Notes under the pieces: generated by a model | What the model was told of the DNA's origin: nothing | The model's input: the letters and a program-made list of their open reading frames with translations, nothing else | The model's database searches: none | Assembly (NCBI GenBank): GCA_024399035.1 | Contig: JAKSID010000005.1 | Location: 1-64,000 of the forward strand | Direction: 5' to 3' | DNA from: Fibrobacter sp. | Lineage (GTDB): Bacteria; Fibrobacterota; Fibrobacteria; Fibrobacterales; Fibrobacteraceae | DNA: 64,000 nucleotides | Program-made: the position numbers and the translations under genes | Shown here: piece by piece, positions 16,861 to 26,451 of the stretch | How the letters are laid out: every line of letters begins with the position of its first letter | Position numbering within the stretch: position 1 is the first letter of the stretch

Positions 16861-18858
16861 ATGGTTCAATCCGTCATGAGCGTCGGCATCCGCAAAATTC
16901 AATTGGCAGTTTTTGCAGCGATGGTCTTGTTGTTTGCAACAAGCTCCCTTGCAGACGTTATCAAACCTTTAAAAAGCAAGTTACCTGAGGTGCAGGACTC
17001 CGTCTATCTGTCGCCCCGTGCAATCGACCCAGCCCCTCGCGAAACCGATGCCGGCCGCTGGTCCATGCCCCTAACCGAAGTCATGCAGCGCACCTACGAT
17101 ATGTCCGGACAAAAGTCCGAATGGGTCTTGGGCATTTCTGTTCTAGGCAACCCGGAGCTGGCCCCTTACTCCATGGGAATGAGCGCCATTACCCGACGCT
17201 ATCCCAGCAAGCTGGCCGGGCTTTACACCACCCGCCTGGGCTACGATGGATCCACCCTGACCTTGAACGGCGAGAACGGTATTTTGTTCGAAGAGCCCAA
17301 GGGCGTGGCCGTAGATACTCCCGTGGTGGACGTGAACTGGGAACGATCCGCATTCAGCAGCAACGCATTGCGCCTTGATTTTCGCAGGTTGATTACCGAC
17401 TCTGTCACCTTGGACCTGGGCGTGTCCAGCCATTCCAATGTGAACTCCAAGGAATACAGCTACCAGAACGTGACCCACTCGCCTTTCTTTGCCTTGGGCC
17501 GCGACTCCACCCAGATTCCTTTTAGCGGTAGAAACATCGCCATGAACAGCATGCATATCCAGCCAATGCTGACCTGGCGATTCGGATTCGGTAAGGCTTA
17601 CGCCAAGATGAACTTTTTGAGTTTAAAGAACGCCGATGAGCCAAACGCAAAAGTAATCGTAGATACCCTAGACCTTTCCGTCCGTAGTTTCCAGAAGAAC
17701 TACTACACTACCGAAATCAAGACAAAGACCTACGGCGCAGGCGTCGAAATCTACCCCATCAAGAACTTGGTGGCCAGCGCAGACATCAGCTACGGCAATC
17801 ACCGAATCAAGGAAGATTCCCTGCCCAAATACGACAGCACCTTCCTGAATTCCAAGTCTAGAATCAACTACGAATCCATTCTGGGCAGCTTCGGAGTTGC
17901 CTACCACACCTTGTTCAATCCGGCCCTCAAGTTCAATTACGAATTCTTGAATACCGAGGTCTCCGGCGACAGCACCGCCAAAAAGAAATACTTCCAGGAC
18001 CGCGAAATCGGCTACGCCGAAGTTTCCGATACTTTGTTCGGAGCCTTGCTTTTCCGCGGCCAGGGCGGCATGCAGCGAAACAGTTCCCTGCTTGACATCG
18101 TGGAATTTGCGCCCGCAGCATCCATCGACGTTTTCGCCTTGCTCCCCCGCAATTTCCAGGTCACCGGTTCTTGGCGCCACGACAACAAGTTCCCGGATGT
18201 GGGCCAGCTGAAGATTAAGGAAACAGGCAGACTGGCATTCCCCAACGCAAATCTGGACTACGAAAAGCGAAACCGCACCACCATGAACTTGAACTGGCAA
18301 AAGCGAGACGTGTTCTACGGCTTGGGATTCCGATTCGAAAACGTTGAAAACCTGATCAAACCCAACTGGGTAAAAATGGGCGGCGTAGATTCCACCGCAA
18401 CCATCGAGGATGCCTTCAAATGGACCAACATCGGTGAAGTCAATTCCTTGGACTGGATGTTGCAAGTAGGATTCCGTCTGGGCAATTGGAAGTTCTATCT
18501 GGAACGCGGCCAAACATTGGATCGTAGCAGAAAACTCATCGACACGCCCACCCTCTATTACAAGGGCAGCATCCATTGGCAGAACCGATTTGTATTCGAC
18601 CGCCTTGGCGTAAGCGTACGCGTAGATTGGCAATGGTTCGGCGACCGCTACGACTGCACCGTTTACTACGGCAAGCCCGAACTCGAGCTAATGAAACACT
18701 ACCTGGCATTGGACTTCGAAGCCCGCATGCAGATTCTCCAATTCGAGCTATACACTCGAATCGAGAACTTCAACCACAGCATCTATATGCCTGAATCCGG
18801 CTACACTCCCGAAGGCATCCGTTTCGCCTACGGCATCGTGTGGACCTTCGGGAACTAA
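16861..18858 (+). CDS. Large outer-membrane beta-barrel-like protein
   Basis: Not assigned to a family. 665 residues with a signal peptide (about residues 10-31, AAMVLLFATSSLAD). After about residue 130 the sequence is an almost continuous series of amphipathic strands with aromatic girdles (YAKMNFLSLKNADEP, YYTTEIKTKTYGAGVEIYPI, KFYLERGQTLDRS). It ends RFAYGIVWTFGN, with the terminal aromatic pattern of barrel proteins (F two from the end). The short N-terminal region before the barrel is not clearly a TonB-dependent plug. The start could be the Met at 16876. Confidence 0.75.
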   Translation: MVQSVMSVGIRKIQLAVFAAMVLLFATSSLADVIKPLKSKLPEVQDSVYLSPRAIDPAPRETDAGRWSMPLTEVMQRTYDMSGQKSEWVLGISVLGNPELAPYSMGMSAITRRYPSKLAGLYTTRLGYDGSTLTLNGENGILFEEPKGVAVDTPVVDVNWERSAFSSNALRLDFRRLITDSVTLDLGVSSHSNVNSKEYSYQNVTHSPFFALGRDSTQIPFSGRNIAMNSMHIQPMLTWRFGFGKAYAKMNFLSLKNADEPNAKVIVDTLDLSVRSFQKNYYTTEIKTKTYGAGVEIYPIKNLVASADISYGNHRIKEDSLPKYDSTFLNSKSRINYESILGSFGVAYHTLFNPALKFNYEFLNTEVSGDSTAKKKYFQDREIGYAEVSDTLFGALLFRGQGGMQRNSSLLDIVEFAPAASIDVFALLPRNFQVTGSWRHDNKFPDVGQLKIKETGRLAFPNANLDYEKRNRTTMNLNWQKRDVFYGLGFRFENVENLIKPNWVKMGGVDSTATIEDAFKWTNIGEVNSLDWMLQVGFRLGNWKFYLERGQTLDRSRKLIDTPTLYYKGSIHWQNRFVFDRLGVSVRVDWQWFGDRYDCTVYYGKPELELMKHYLALDFEARMQILQFELYTRIENFNHSIYMPESGYTPEGIRFAYGIVWTFGN

Positions 18859-18896
18859 TCTGCCGCGGCTGTTTTAAAAACTAATTCGCCAATTTA

Positions 18897-19685
18897 TTAA
18901 TTCGCCAGCTTATAAATCCAGGGCCAGTACTTTCCGGTGACCCACAGGTTCTTGCCGTCGTAGGCGATGCCGTTCAGCACATCCATGTTAGGATACTTGC
19001 GGCGCAGTTCCGAAACCTTCTTGGAAAAGTCCAGATAACGGACTACGCGACCGCTGGGCAATGAAATTACCGCTATCAAATCGGTCTGCCAAATGTTGGC
19101 GTAGAGAGTGTCCCCCACCAGTTCCAACTCGTTCAGCATAGGCACCGCAGTGTTTCCATCGCGAACGGGAATGGCTCCCACCACATAAAAACCACCCGGA
19201 GCAATCTGCAATAGTTCGCTGCTGCCATTGCTCATCAAAAGAGCGCTTTTCCAATAAGTCAGGCCCCAGCCCTCCGTAGGAATGGAAAATTCACCCTTTC
19301 TTTTAAAAGAACGACGGTCGTAGATAAAGGCCTTCTTGGATTTCCAGGTCAAATAGAAAATATCGTCGCCCACCGCAATGGAACCTTCGCCAAAATAGCG
19401 GTCTTCCAAGCTGGTTGAACTCAAAACCTTAAGGGATTTGCCATCAAAAGAGTAACGATAAAGGCCCGAAGCCCCGTACATGCCCGTGGTTTCGATCAAA
19501 TCCTTGCCATCAAAGAACAAACCTTGGGTAAAATGGGTCTGATCATGGGGAATTGAGTCCAAAATCGTGGGCGTTTCGTGAGGTGCCTCGGCAAAAACAG
19601 GGGTCAAAAGGGCCAAAGACAGCCCGCAAACATACGCAAACAGGCGAGAAAAACTGACAAAAAACTTACAGGTCAAAACGTTCAT
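18897..19685 (-). CDS. Glutaminyl-peptide cyclotransferase (bacterial type)
   Basis: Converts N-terminal glutamine of secreted proteins to pyroglutamate. It belongs to the five-bladed beta-propeller (plant/bacterial) glutamine cyclotransferase family. After a signal peptide ending PVFAEA come family motifs: HDQTHFTQGLFFDG, TGMYGASGLYRY, YFGEGSIAVGDDIFYLTWKS, EGWGLTYW, and the C-terminal MDVLNGIAYDGKNLWVTGKYWPWIYKL. It is 262 residues, the family length. Confidence 0.9.
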   Translation of the reverse strand: MNVLTCKFFVSFSRLFAYVCGLSLALLTPVFAEAPHETPTILDSIPHDQTHFTQGLFFDGKDLIETTGMYGASGLYRYSFDGKSLKVLSSTSLEDRYFGEGSIAVGDDIFYLTWKSKKAFIYDRRSFKRKGEFSIPTEGWGLTYWKSALLMSNGSSELLQIAPGGFYVVGAIPVRDGNTAVPMLNELELVGDTLYANIWQTDLIAVISLPSGRVVRYLDFSKKVSELRRKYPNMDVLNGIAYDGKNLWVTGKYWPWIYKLAN

Positions 19686-19748
19686 AAATCGTTGAGTAAT
19701 TTAGAGTTACGTGTATCAAATTAGAAATTTTTATTTAAATTTGCACCC

Positions 19749-20363
19749 ATGGGCGAATTACGCACTCCAGCTAAAGTTAAAATCATTGTCGGTATCCTGG
19801 CAAAGGACGCTGACTCTGTTGAGGCTGTGCGCGCCACCCTTAAAAACCGCTTTGGGGAAGAAGACCTGAATCTCCCCCCGTTCCCCTTCACATTTACCAA
19901 CTACTACGTCGATGAAATCGGAGCCACCCCTGTGCGCGCCTTTTTCAGTTACGAGACTTTGGTGGACCGCGAACAAATCGTGGACATCAAGTTGTGGACC
20001 AACGACGTGGAACTGGAAATTGCTGAAGCCGCGGGCACCCCGGGACTTCGACCTGTGAACCTGGATCCGGGCTACATGACCCTGGGGCAGTTCTTCTTGG
20101 CAACTACCAAGGACCAGCGCCAGCGCGTGTACATGCAGCGAGGCATCTTCGTGGAGCCTACCCTGTATTTCCAGGACGGGCACTTTCACGCCTTCGACTG
20201 GACCTATCGGGACTACCAAAGCGAAACTTACGTGAATTATCTTGAACAAGTCCGAGCACGACTGGCTTACCAGCATAGCACGGGCCGTCCATATCGCCTC
20301 CGCAATGTCTTTGCGAGGAGCGAAGCGACGAGGCAACCGAAGCAGGACTTACTAAACGTTTAA
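19749..20363 (+). CDS. DUF4416 protein with repeat-encoded tail
   Basis: A member of the uncharacterised DUF4416 family, recognised from PAKVKIIVGILAKD, TNYYVDEIGA, LRPVNLDPGYMTLGQFFLATTKD and FHAFDWTYRDYQSE. The family part ends around residue 178. The remaining tail (LRNVFARSEATRQPKQD) is encoded by a dispersed palindromic repeat at 20304-20338 and is probably recent. No biochemical function is known for the family. Confidence 0.88.
   Translation: MGELRTPAKVKIIVGILAKDADSVEAVRATLKNRFGEEDLNLPPFPFTFTNYYVDEIGATPVRAFFSYETLVDREQIVDIKLWTNDVELEIAEAAGTPGLRPVNLDPGYMTLGQFFLATTKDQRQRVYMQRGIFVEPTLYFQDGHFHAFDWTYRDYQSETYVNYLEQVRARLAYQHSTGRPYRLRNVFARSEATRQPKQDLLNV
20304..20338 (-). repeat. Palindromic repeat forming a C-terminal tail
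   Basis: Reverse-orientation copy of the GATTGCTTCG..CGCAATGACATT element family (here AATGTCTTTGCGAGGAGCGA and onward) inside the 3' end of the DUF4416 gene. Confidence 0.75.
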
Positions 20364-20380
20364 TCATTCAATCAATTATT

Positions 20381-20752
20381 ATGCGCGCCGGAATTTTTAC
20401 AGTTTTACTTCTTTGTTGTTCCAACGTCTTTATGACTTTCGCCTGGTACGGCAACCTTAAGCTCAAGGAAATGCACATCAGCACCGACTGGCCCCTAATC
20501 CTGGTGATTCTCGCCAGCTGGGGTCTGGCGCTCCTTGAATACTGCTTTATGATTCCTGCCAACAACATTGGCAGCAAGATCAACGGCGGGCCCTTTAGTC
20601 TGATGCAGCTGAAGATTATCCAGGAAGCCATTTCCCTGACGGTCTTCACCACCATCGCCGTAACGGTTTTCCACACAGAAACCTTGCAGTGGAACCATAT
20701 CGTGGCCTTCATCCTGATTATCGCAGCGGTGTTCTTCGCCTTCTTGAAATAA
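20381..20752 (+). CDS. DUF486 family membrane protein (DMT-like)
   Basis: A 123-residue protein with four predicted membrane helices. It matches the DUF486 (DMT_6) family: FMTFAWYGNLK, LALLEYCFMIPANNIGS, FSLMQLKIIQEAI and VFTTIAVTVF. It is presumably a small four-helix transporter that works as a dimer; the substrate is unknown. Confidence 0.85.
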   Translation: MRAGIFTVLLLCCSNVFMTFAWYGNLKLKEMHISTDWPLILVILASWGLALLEYCFMIPANNIGSKINGGPFSLMQLKIIQEAISLTVFTTIAVTVFHTETLQWNHIVAFILIIAAVFFAFLK

Positions 20753-20784
20753 GGATCTAGCCTAGCGAAATTCAGAAATCATTT

Positions 20785-21921
20785 ATGAGATTGGTCGGGA
20801 AAAATAAGTGGAGTCATCTCCTCGTAGCAATTGTTGCGGCACTGTTGTGCTGTAGCAGTCCTGTGCTTGCCGCCCAACCCAAGGAAAAGCCCGCCAAGGA
20901 AAAAGTTACCAAGGATAAAACCGCCAAAGAAAAGACAACCAAGGCAAAGGCTAAGCCCAGCAAGGAAAAAGCCGAGGCAAAGAAAAAGGATTCCAAGAAG
21001 GACTCGGCAAAGAAAAAGAAAGACTCCAAGTCCAAAAAGCGCAATCCTAAATTAAAGGAAGTCCCATTCGAAGACACAGCCTCCGATGAACTTGATGTGG
21101 ATGAAGTGGCTCCGGCAAAAGAAAACGCCTCGCCCGCTCCCGCAGATTCCACTCCGAAAAAAGTAGTGATTACGACCAACGACCCCAAGGGTTTCACCAA
21201 GGCGCTCCTTTACGAAAAAGAAGGCATCGACGTTGAAATCGTGGACGTAAACAAGCTTAAGAAAACCGTTCCAAAAATCGGTTTTAACAAGGAAGATTTT
21301 TTCGACTTTTCTACGATGTTGATTCCTGTAACCCACGAAGCACGACTGGGCTCCCCCTACGGAATTCGCGACCACCGTTTGCACCGCGGTGTGGATATTC
21401 ACGTAGAAAAGGGCGAACCCATGCTGGCCGCTTATCCCGGAACAGTTTCTGTTTCTAAGTACAACAAGGGCGGCTACGGACACTACGTGGTTGTGGATCA
21501 CGAAGATGGCTTGCAGACTCTTTACGGACACTTGGCAGAACGACTGGTTCGCGTTGGCGACGTGGTTTTCCCCGGCGACATCGTAGGCTTGGCTGGTAAC
21601 ACCGGACGTTCTTCTGGCGCGCACCTGCATTTTGAAATTCGCTACAAGGACATCAACATCAATCCTGCCACGGTCATCAACTTCCCTAAATGGGAATTGC
21701 AACCCGGCGTAGAACATATGTCCAAGAAAAAGATTGTCTCCGCACACTACAACATGCAGAGCAAGCTGAGCAAAGAAAACTTCTACATCGTTAAGGCTGG
21801 CGATACGTTAAAAGACGTGGCCACCTACTTCTACATTTCCGAAGATGCTGTTTGCCGAATCAACGGATTGAAAAAAGACCAACCCTTGCGAGTTGGCCAA
21901 CGATTGAAAGGCAGTAAATAG
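20785..21921 (+). CDS. M23 metallopeptidase with LysM domain
   Basis: A peptidoglycan hydrolase or amidase activator in the envelope. A signal peptide (LLCCSSPVLAA) is followed by a very Lys-rich linker (about 33-92), then the LytM/M23 domain: SPYGIRDHRLHRGVDIHV (first metal-binding His and Asp), YGHLAE and AHLHFEIRYKD (the HxH motif). A C-terminal LysM repeat follows (FYIVKAGDTLKDVATYFYIS, 334-377). All catalytic residues are present, so it should be active rather than an EnvC-type activator. Confidence 0.9.
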   Translation: MRLVGKNKWSHLLVAIVAALLCCSSPVLAAQPKEKPAKEKVTKDKTAKEKTTKAKAKPSKEKAEAKKKDSKKDSAKKKKDSKSKKRNPKLKEVPFEDTASDELDVDEVAPAKENASPAPADSTPKKVVITTNDPKGFTKALLYEKEGIDVEIVDVNKLKKTVPKIGFNKEDFFDFSTMLIPVTHEARLGSPYGIRDHRLHRGVDIHVEKGEPMLAAYPGTVSVSKYNKGGYGHYVVVDHEDGLQTLYGHLAERLVRVGDVVFPGDIVGLAGNTGRSSGAHLHFEIRYKDININPATVINFPKWELQPGVEHMSKKKIVSAHYNMQSKLSKENFYIVKAGDTLKDVATYFYISEDAVCRINGLKKDQPLRVGQRLKGSK

Positions 21922-21966
21922 AGCCGCGGGGTTGAACCGCGCGAAGTTTATTGAACCGCGCGAAGT

Positions 21967-22590
21967 TTACAGCGCCAGGAACGCGGCCTTCAGCTCGCGA
22001 GTCGCTGCCTCAGGATCCGCGGACTTTTGAATAGCGGACACCGCGCAAATCCCCTTGATTCCAGAGCCAGCCAAAACATCAATGTTATCCTTGTTCAGGC
22101 CACCGATAGCATTGACGGGAATAGGTACGGCCTTCACGATTTCCTTCAAGGTATCAACGCTAGTGAGAATGGTAACGACCTTTGTTGTGGTCGGATAAAT
22201 GGCACCCACGCCGCAGTAGTCCGCACCCTGTTCGTAAGCTTCAAGAGCCTGGGGAACAGTCTTGGTGGTGGCACCCACAATTTTACCCGGACCCATAAGC
22301 TTTCGGGCTGTTGCCACCGGCATGTCGGTCTGGCCCACATGAACACCTTCGGCACCTATGGCAAGAGCAACGTCCACACGGTCATCGATAATGAGGGGAA
22401 CATTGTAACGGCTGGTGATTTCATGAACGGCGGCGGCCAACTCCATATATTCGCGGGTAGACTTGTTCTTTTCGCGAAGCTGGATGATGGTAGCGCCGCC
22501 CTTGCAGGCAGCCTCGATAGAAGGCAGGAACTGTTCTGCAGGAACCGTAGAACTGTCGGTAATAAAGTAGAGAGTGGTATCAAGATTCAT
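21967..22590 (-). CDS. thiE: Thiamine-phosphate synthase
   Basis: Joins HMP pyrophosphate and the thiazole phosphate to give thiamine phosphate. A (beta/alpha)8 enzyme with GATIIQLREKNKSTREY (pyrophosphate site), LIIDDRVDVALAIGAEGVHVGQTDMP, GATTKT and NAIGGLNKDNI. The ATG at 22590 is preferred over an in-frame TTG at 22602. The start overlaps the end of the upstream GGDEF gene by 11 nt, and it is the last gene of the thi operon. Confidence 0.93.
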   Translation of the reverse strand: MNLDTTLYFITDSSTVPAEQFLPSIEAACKGGATIIQLREKNKSTREYMELAAAVHEITSRYNVPLIIDDRVDVALAIGAEGVHVGQTDMPVATARKLMGPGKIVGATTKTVPQALEAYEQGADYCGVGAIYPTTTKVVTILTSVDTLKEIVKAVPIPVNAIGGLNKDNIDVLAGSGIKGICAVSAIQKSADPEAATRELKAAFLAL

Positions 22591-24142
22591 GGGCTGCGCC
22601 AATATCCTTTACGTACAAATACAAGGTCTGGTTTTCTGCGGTGTAATCATCGGAGGGAATCATTTCCATCATCACACGGCGGTAACCATCGGCAGAGAGT
22701 CGCCTATAGAAAATGCTCAGAGAGGTGTTACCCTTCGTAAAATAACTACGCAAGAATTCCAGGGAAGTTTTTTCCAGATAACCATCCAAGTCCTCAGCAT
22801 GAACCTGCCCAGACTTTCCAAAGCCATGAAGCCATTCGGAAATCTTATGGGAGAAGCCCTTCTGTTCCGTTTTCTCATCCTGGTTCATCTTGATGATTCC
22901 ATAGGAATCAGCCGTCAGGTTGACCTTCAAAATCTTGGTGTAGGAATTGCAGACGGCATCAAAGGCTTCGCGCTGTCCTCGGCGGTCTACGCCCTTGGAT
23001 TTGTAATACTGTTCCTTATCATGATACATCATCTGGTCAGCAGACTTTTTCAATTCCATCAGGCTGGCGTTAGGCATATCCCGTTTGGCGGCATAACCAA
23101 CAGAAAGAGACATGTCCTTTATTCTCTGGCCTTTCCACTGGTCAACTTCATTTTCAAGCCTGTCCTTATATTTCTTGCCGGATTCATCGGAATGTACAAC
23201 AACAATAAATTCATCGCCACCCACGCGATAAACCTTGCCGCTGCCGGAAAAAGCGTTGGTAATGCAAAGGCTGGCCCCCTGGATCAGTTCGTCGCCAGCA
23301 AGGTGACCTAGGGTATCATTAACCTGTTTTAAGCTATTCAAGTCCACAGAAAAAAGAATCAAGTCATCTTCTATGGGATGATCCTCGTATCGCTTAAGGT
23401 CTTCTTCGTAGGAACGTCGATTGTAAACCTGGGTCAGTTCATCGGTAGTAGACGCCAGCACCAGGCGATCGTTATGCTCCCTTGATGCAATGAATACGTG
23501 AATGATTGTACAGCCTACCGCATAGCCAACAGCATAGAAAGGTGCGTTGGGGAAGAAAAACTGGAATATGCCGCACAATATGGGAGCCAACACGAAAACA
23601 AAGACGGCGGCATATTGCTTACGGGTATCCCCCTTCTTACTTAAAGCAGAAATTGCAGTAATCAAGCCAATCAACACATAGATAAAGTACTGGTTAAAGA
23701 ACGCAACCTGCCTAAAGGCTTCGCATCGGTATTCGTTATTGGGACCAATGGTAAAGATGGTGGGAACGAAAATATTCCTTATTACCAAGGCTGTCTGAAA
23801 AACAACCGCCAAAAGAACCAGCGCACGGTAAAGCCTTTTGTGGTGAATTTCGCTGCCCAGATAAACCAGAACAAAATGAAGCCAGACGTACGCCGTGATT
23901 ACCGTAAAAATATGGAATCCGGTAGTGATCCCAAAAAGGAGCGACGGATGGCCAACTTCGGGCATGGCCGCAATTCCCCACAGGGCATCCTGCAAGCAAA
24001 AGAACACGCACCAGGAAACAAGAATTCGATAAGCCTTATCTACAGGCGAGGCTTCGTTCTTGTAGGTATAGGCATGCCACAAGAAAATCGCCAGAATTAT
24101 GGCGAAAGTCAAAGAAGCAATCCAGTAAAGCGCCTGTTCCAT
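22580..24142 (-). CDS. Membrane GGDEF protein inside the thi operon
   Basis: A diguanylate cyclase of 520 residues. The N-terminal 220 residues form about seven membrane helices. A GGDEF domain follows (DELTQVYNRRSYEED, then VYRVGGDEF with the signature at 308-312, all key residues kept). An extra C-terminal region (about 385-520) of unknown type contains SLEFLRSYFTKGNTSLSIFY. It is placed between thiH (50 nt gap) and thiE (11 nt overlap), so it is likely transcribed with thiamine genes and coupled to thiE translation. Confidence 0.9.
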   Translation of the reverse strand: MEQALYWIASLTFAIILAIFLWHAYTYKNEASPVDKAYRILVSWCVFFCLQDALWGIAAMPEVGHPSLLFGITTGFHIFTVITAYVWLHFVLVYLGSEIHHKRLYRALVLLAVVFQTALVIRNIFVPTIFTIGPNNEYRCEAFRQVAFFNQYFIYVLIGLITAISALSKKGDTRKQYAAVFVFVLAPILCGIFQFFFPNAPFYAVGYAVGCTIIHVFIASREHNDRLVLASTTDELTQVYNRRSYEEDLKRYEDHPIEDDLILFSVDLNSLKQVNDTLGHLAGDELIQGASLCITNAFSGSGKVYRVGGDEFIVVVHSDESGKKYKDRLENEVDQWKGQRIKDMSLSVGYAAKRDMPNASLMELKKSADQMMYHDKEQYYKSKGVDRRGQREAFDAVCNSYTKILKVNLTADSYGIIKMNQDEKTEQKGFSHKISEWLHGFGKSGQVHAEDLDGYLEKTSLEFLRSYFTKGNTSLSIFYRRLSADGYRRVMMEMIPSDDYTAENQTLYLYVKDIGAAHES

Positions 24143-24192
24143 CGCAAATAATCTAAATAAAAATCAAGTCGACGGCATCCCGATGGTTTAAA

Positions 24193-25524
24193 CTACACGT
24201 ACAAATAGTCATTGAGCACGGGCTGAAGGCCCTCACCGCTAATATCCTTGTACATGGTGTCGAAACTACGGGAGTCGTTGATTTCGAACTGTTCGTCGCC
24301 GCCGGCTTCCTCGGATTCCGTTGCAGCGGCGTTGCCACCGGTAACTGCTGCACGGGCGTTTTCCTCGGTGGTGCGGGGCTTGCATTCGTCCTTCTTGTAC
24401 TTTTCCTCGTGGTCGCCAACGCCTGTGGAAACACCTGCGGAAACCTTGGTGGCGGCAATCTTTACGATGCCGTTGCGGAATTCCTTGCTTTCGCGGCTGG
24501 AGACGGTAATGCCAACGAAAGGCATGAAGATGCGGTAGGCGCACAGCACCTGGCAAAGTTCCTTTTCGTGAACGTCCAGCGGATTGATTTTGTCATTATT
24601 CACGATGGGGCGAAGACGGGGGCAAGACAAGCTCATTTCTGCATGAGGATACTTCTTCTGCAGATAGAACACGTGGAGGGCGCTAGCCAGGGCATCCTTA
24701 CGGAAGTCGGAAAGGCCAAGCAATGCGGAAAAACCGCAGCCGCGCATGCCACCCATAAGGGCGCGTTCCTGGGAATCGAAGCGGTACGGATAAATTCTCT
24801 TGTGGCCCAGCAAATGGAGCTGTTCATAGCGAACCTTGTCGTAAGTTTCCTGGAACACCGTCACATAGTCCACCCCACATTCGTGAAGGTACTTGTACTC
24901 GTCGGTATTCATGGGGTAAACTTCAACGCCAACCATACGGAAGTACTTGTGGGCAATCTTGCAAGCTTCGCCGATGTATTCCACACTGCTCTTGGCGCGA
25001 GATTCGCCCGTCAGAATCAGTACTTCTTCCATGCCGCTGTCGGCGATAACCTTCATTTCGTGCTCAATCTGCTCCATGGTCAACTGCATACGCTTGATTT
25101 TGTTGTAGCAGTTGAAACCGCAATAGACGCAGTAGTTTTCGCAATAGTTGGCGATGTACAGCGGGGTAAAGAAATAAACCGTATTGCCAAAGTGCTTGCT
25201 GGTTTCCAGTTTTGCCCTCTGGGCCATCTTTTCCAAGTAGGGAGCGGCGGCCGGAGAAAGGAGCGCCTTGAAATCTTCTACAGTACAGGTGTGGTGATCC
25301 AGAGCGGCCAGCACATCGCGGGCGGTGTACTTGCTAAAGTCCACGGAATCCACATGGTTCATCACCTTGTCGTGAATGTCGGACTTGATGACTTCCATGC
25401 CCTTCATATACTCCATATGGTTGGAGCGCGCGGAAGGATCTGTTTCGATACGGTGCTTACGAGCCAAAGCCTCGGGAGACAAGGTATCGGAATCCACAAA
25501 ATATCGTTCGTCGTTGTAGTTCAT
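24193..25524 (-). CDS. thiH: 2-iminoacetate synthase (radical SAM)
   Basis: Cleaves tyrosine to dehydroglycine for thiazole formation, in partnership with ThiG. The radical SAM cluster motif is CENYCVYCGF near residue 130. Other family blocks: VLILTGESRAK, VGVEVYPMN, VTVFQETYD and CPRLRP. At 443 residues it is longer than usual (about 370). An Ala/Glu/Thr-rich insertion (about 375-412, TTEENARAAVTGGNAAATES) separates the SAGVSTGVGDHEE part from the conserved end GGDEQFEINDSRS. Confidence 0.93.
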   Translation of the reverse strand: MNYNDERYFVDSDTLSPEALARKHRIETDPSARSNHMEYMKGMEVIKSDIHDKVMNHVDSVDFSKYTARDVLAALDHHTCTVEDFKALLSPAAAPYLEKMAQRAKLETSKHFGNTVYFFTPLYIANYCENYCVYCGFNCYNKIKRMQLTMEQIEHEMKVIADSGMEEVLILTGESRAKSSVEYIGEACKIAHKYFRMVGVEVYPMNTDEYKYLHECGVDYVTVFQETYDKVRYEQLHLLGHKRIYPYRFDSQERALMGGMRGCGFSALLGLSDFRKDALASALHVFYLQKKYPHAEMSLSCPRLRPIVNNDKINPLDVHEKELCQVLCAYRIFMPFVGITVSSRESKEFRNGIVKIAATKVSAGVSTGVGDHEEKYKKDECKPRTTEENARAAVTGGNAAATESEEAGGDEQFEINDSRSFDTMYKDISGEGLQPVLNDYLYV

Positions 25525-25528
25525 AATA

Positions 25529-25650
25529 GTGGCTAGTGGTTAGTGGCTAGTGGTTAGAGATTTGTGATTGACGGTTAGTGATGTCGGAAACGTTCTTTAC
25601 CTGCATCCCCTGTTTACTAACCACTAATCACTGTCTACTAAAAACTAATC
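25529..25650. repeat. Imperfect inverted repeat of TAGTGGTTAGTGG type
   Basis: Direct TAGTGGTTAGTGGCTAG units at 25529-25580 and inverted CTAACCACTAATCACTGTCT units at 25617-25650, filling the thiG-thiH spacer. The same arrangement is at 6841-6959. Confidence 0.65.
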
Positions 25651-26415
25651 TCGCAGGAATCCTGTGAGGGGATCGCTGGCGGCGGCACCACGAACCAGGA
25701 CGCGGCCCATACCGGAGAGGTAAGCGTTGCGGCCAGCCTCAATGGCAGACTTGAAGGCAGCGGCCATACGCGGCAAGTCGCCAGCAGTAGCGAGAGCCGT
25801 ATTGGCCATCACAGCGGCTGCGCCCATTTCCATAGCTTCGCAAGCCTGGGACGGCTTACCGATACCAGCGTCTACGATAATGGGAAGTTCAATTTCATCA
25901 ATAAGAATCTGGATGAAATCCTTGGCAGAGAGACCGCGGTTAGAACCGATGGGAGCCGCCAAAGGCATTACGGCAGCGGCACCTGCGTTTACCAAGTCGC
26001 GGGCAACGTTCAGGTCGGCGTGCATGTAAGGTAGCACCACGAAACCTTCCTTGGCAAGAATCTCGGTAGCCTTGATGGTTTCGTAGTTATCCGGCAGCAA
26101 GTACTTGGAGTCGCGCATGATTTCGATCTTTACGAAATCGCCGCAGCCCAGTTCACGGGCAAGTCGAGCAATACGAACTGCTTCATCGGCATTGCGGGCG
26201 CCAGAAGTATTGGGCAGCAGGGTTGCACTCTTGGGAATGTAATCCAGGATGTTTTCGTGTTCCTTGGTATTGGCACGGCGGACAGCACAGGTAATGATTT
26301 CTGCACCGGCGTACTGCACCGCAGCTTCAATAAGCTTCAGGGAGTACTTGCCAGAACCGAGAATAAAGCGGGAGTTGAACTCATGACCGCCAAGAACCAG
26401 TTTATCGTTTTCCAT
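25645..26415 (-). CDS. thiG: Thiazole synthase
   Basis: Builds the thiazole phosphate of thiamine from deoxyxylulose 5-phosphate, ThiS-thiocarboxylate and dehydroglycine. It is 256 residues. Typical blocks: [12 protein letters not shown] (the family has SRLxLGTGKY), [51 protein letters not shown] and [14 protein letters not shown]. It lies between thiF and thiH. Confidence 0.94.
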   Translation of the reverse strand: MENDKLVLGGHEFNSRFILGSGKYSLKLIEAAVQYAGAEIITCAVRRANTKEHENILDYIPKSATLLPNTSGARNADEAVRIARLARELGCGDFVKIEIMRDSKYLLPDNYETIKATEILAKEGFVVLPYMHADLNVARDLVNAGAAAVMPLAAPIGSNRGLSAKDFIQILIDEIELPIIVDAGIGKPSQACEAMEMGAAAVMANTALATAGDLPRMAAAFKSAIEAGRNAYLSGMGRVLVRGAAASDPLTGFLRD

Positions 26416-26451
26416 TATTCAATCCTTCAATTTTTAAAACTCTTTATCCAA

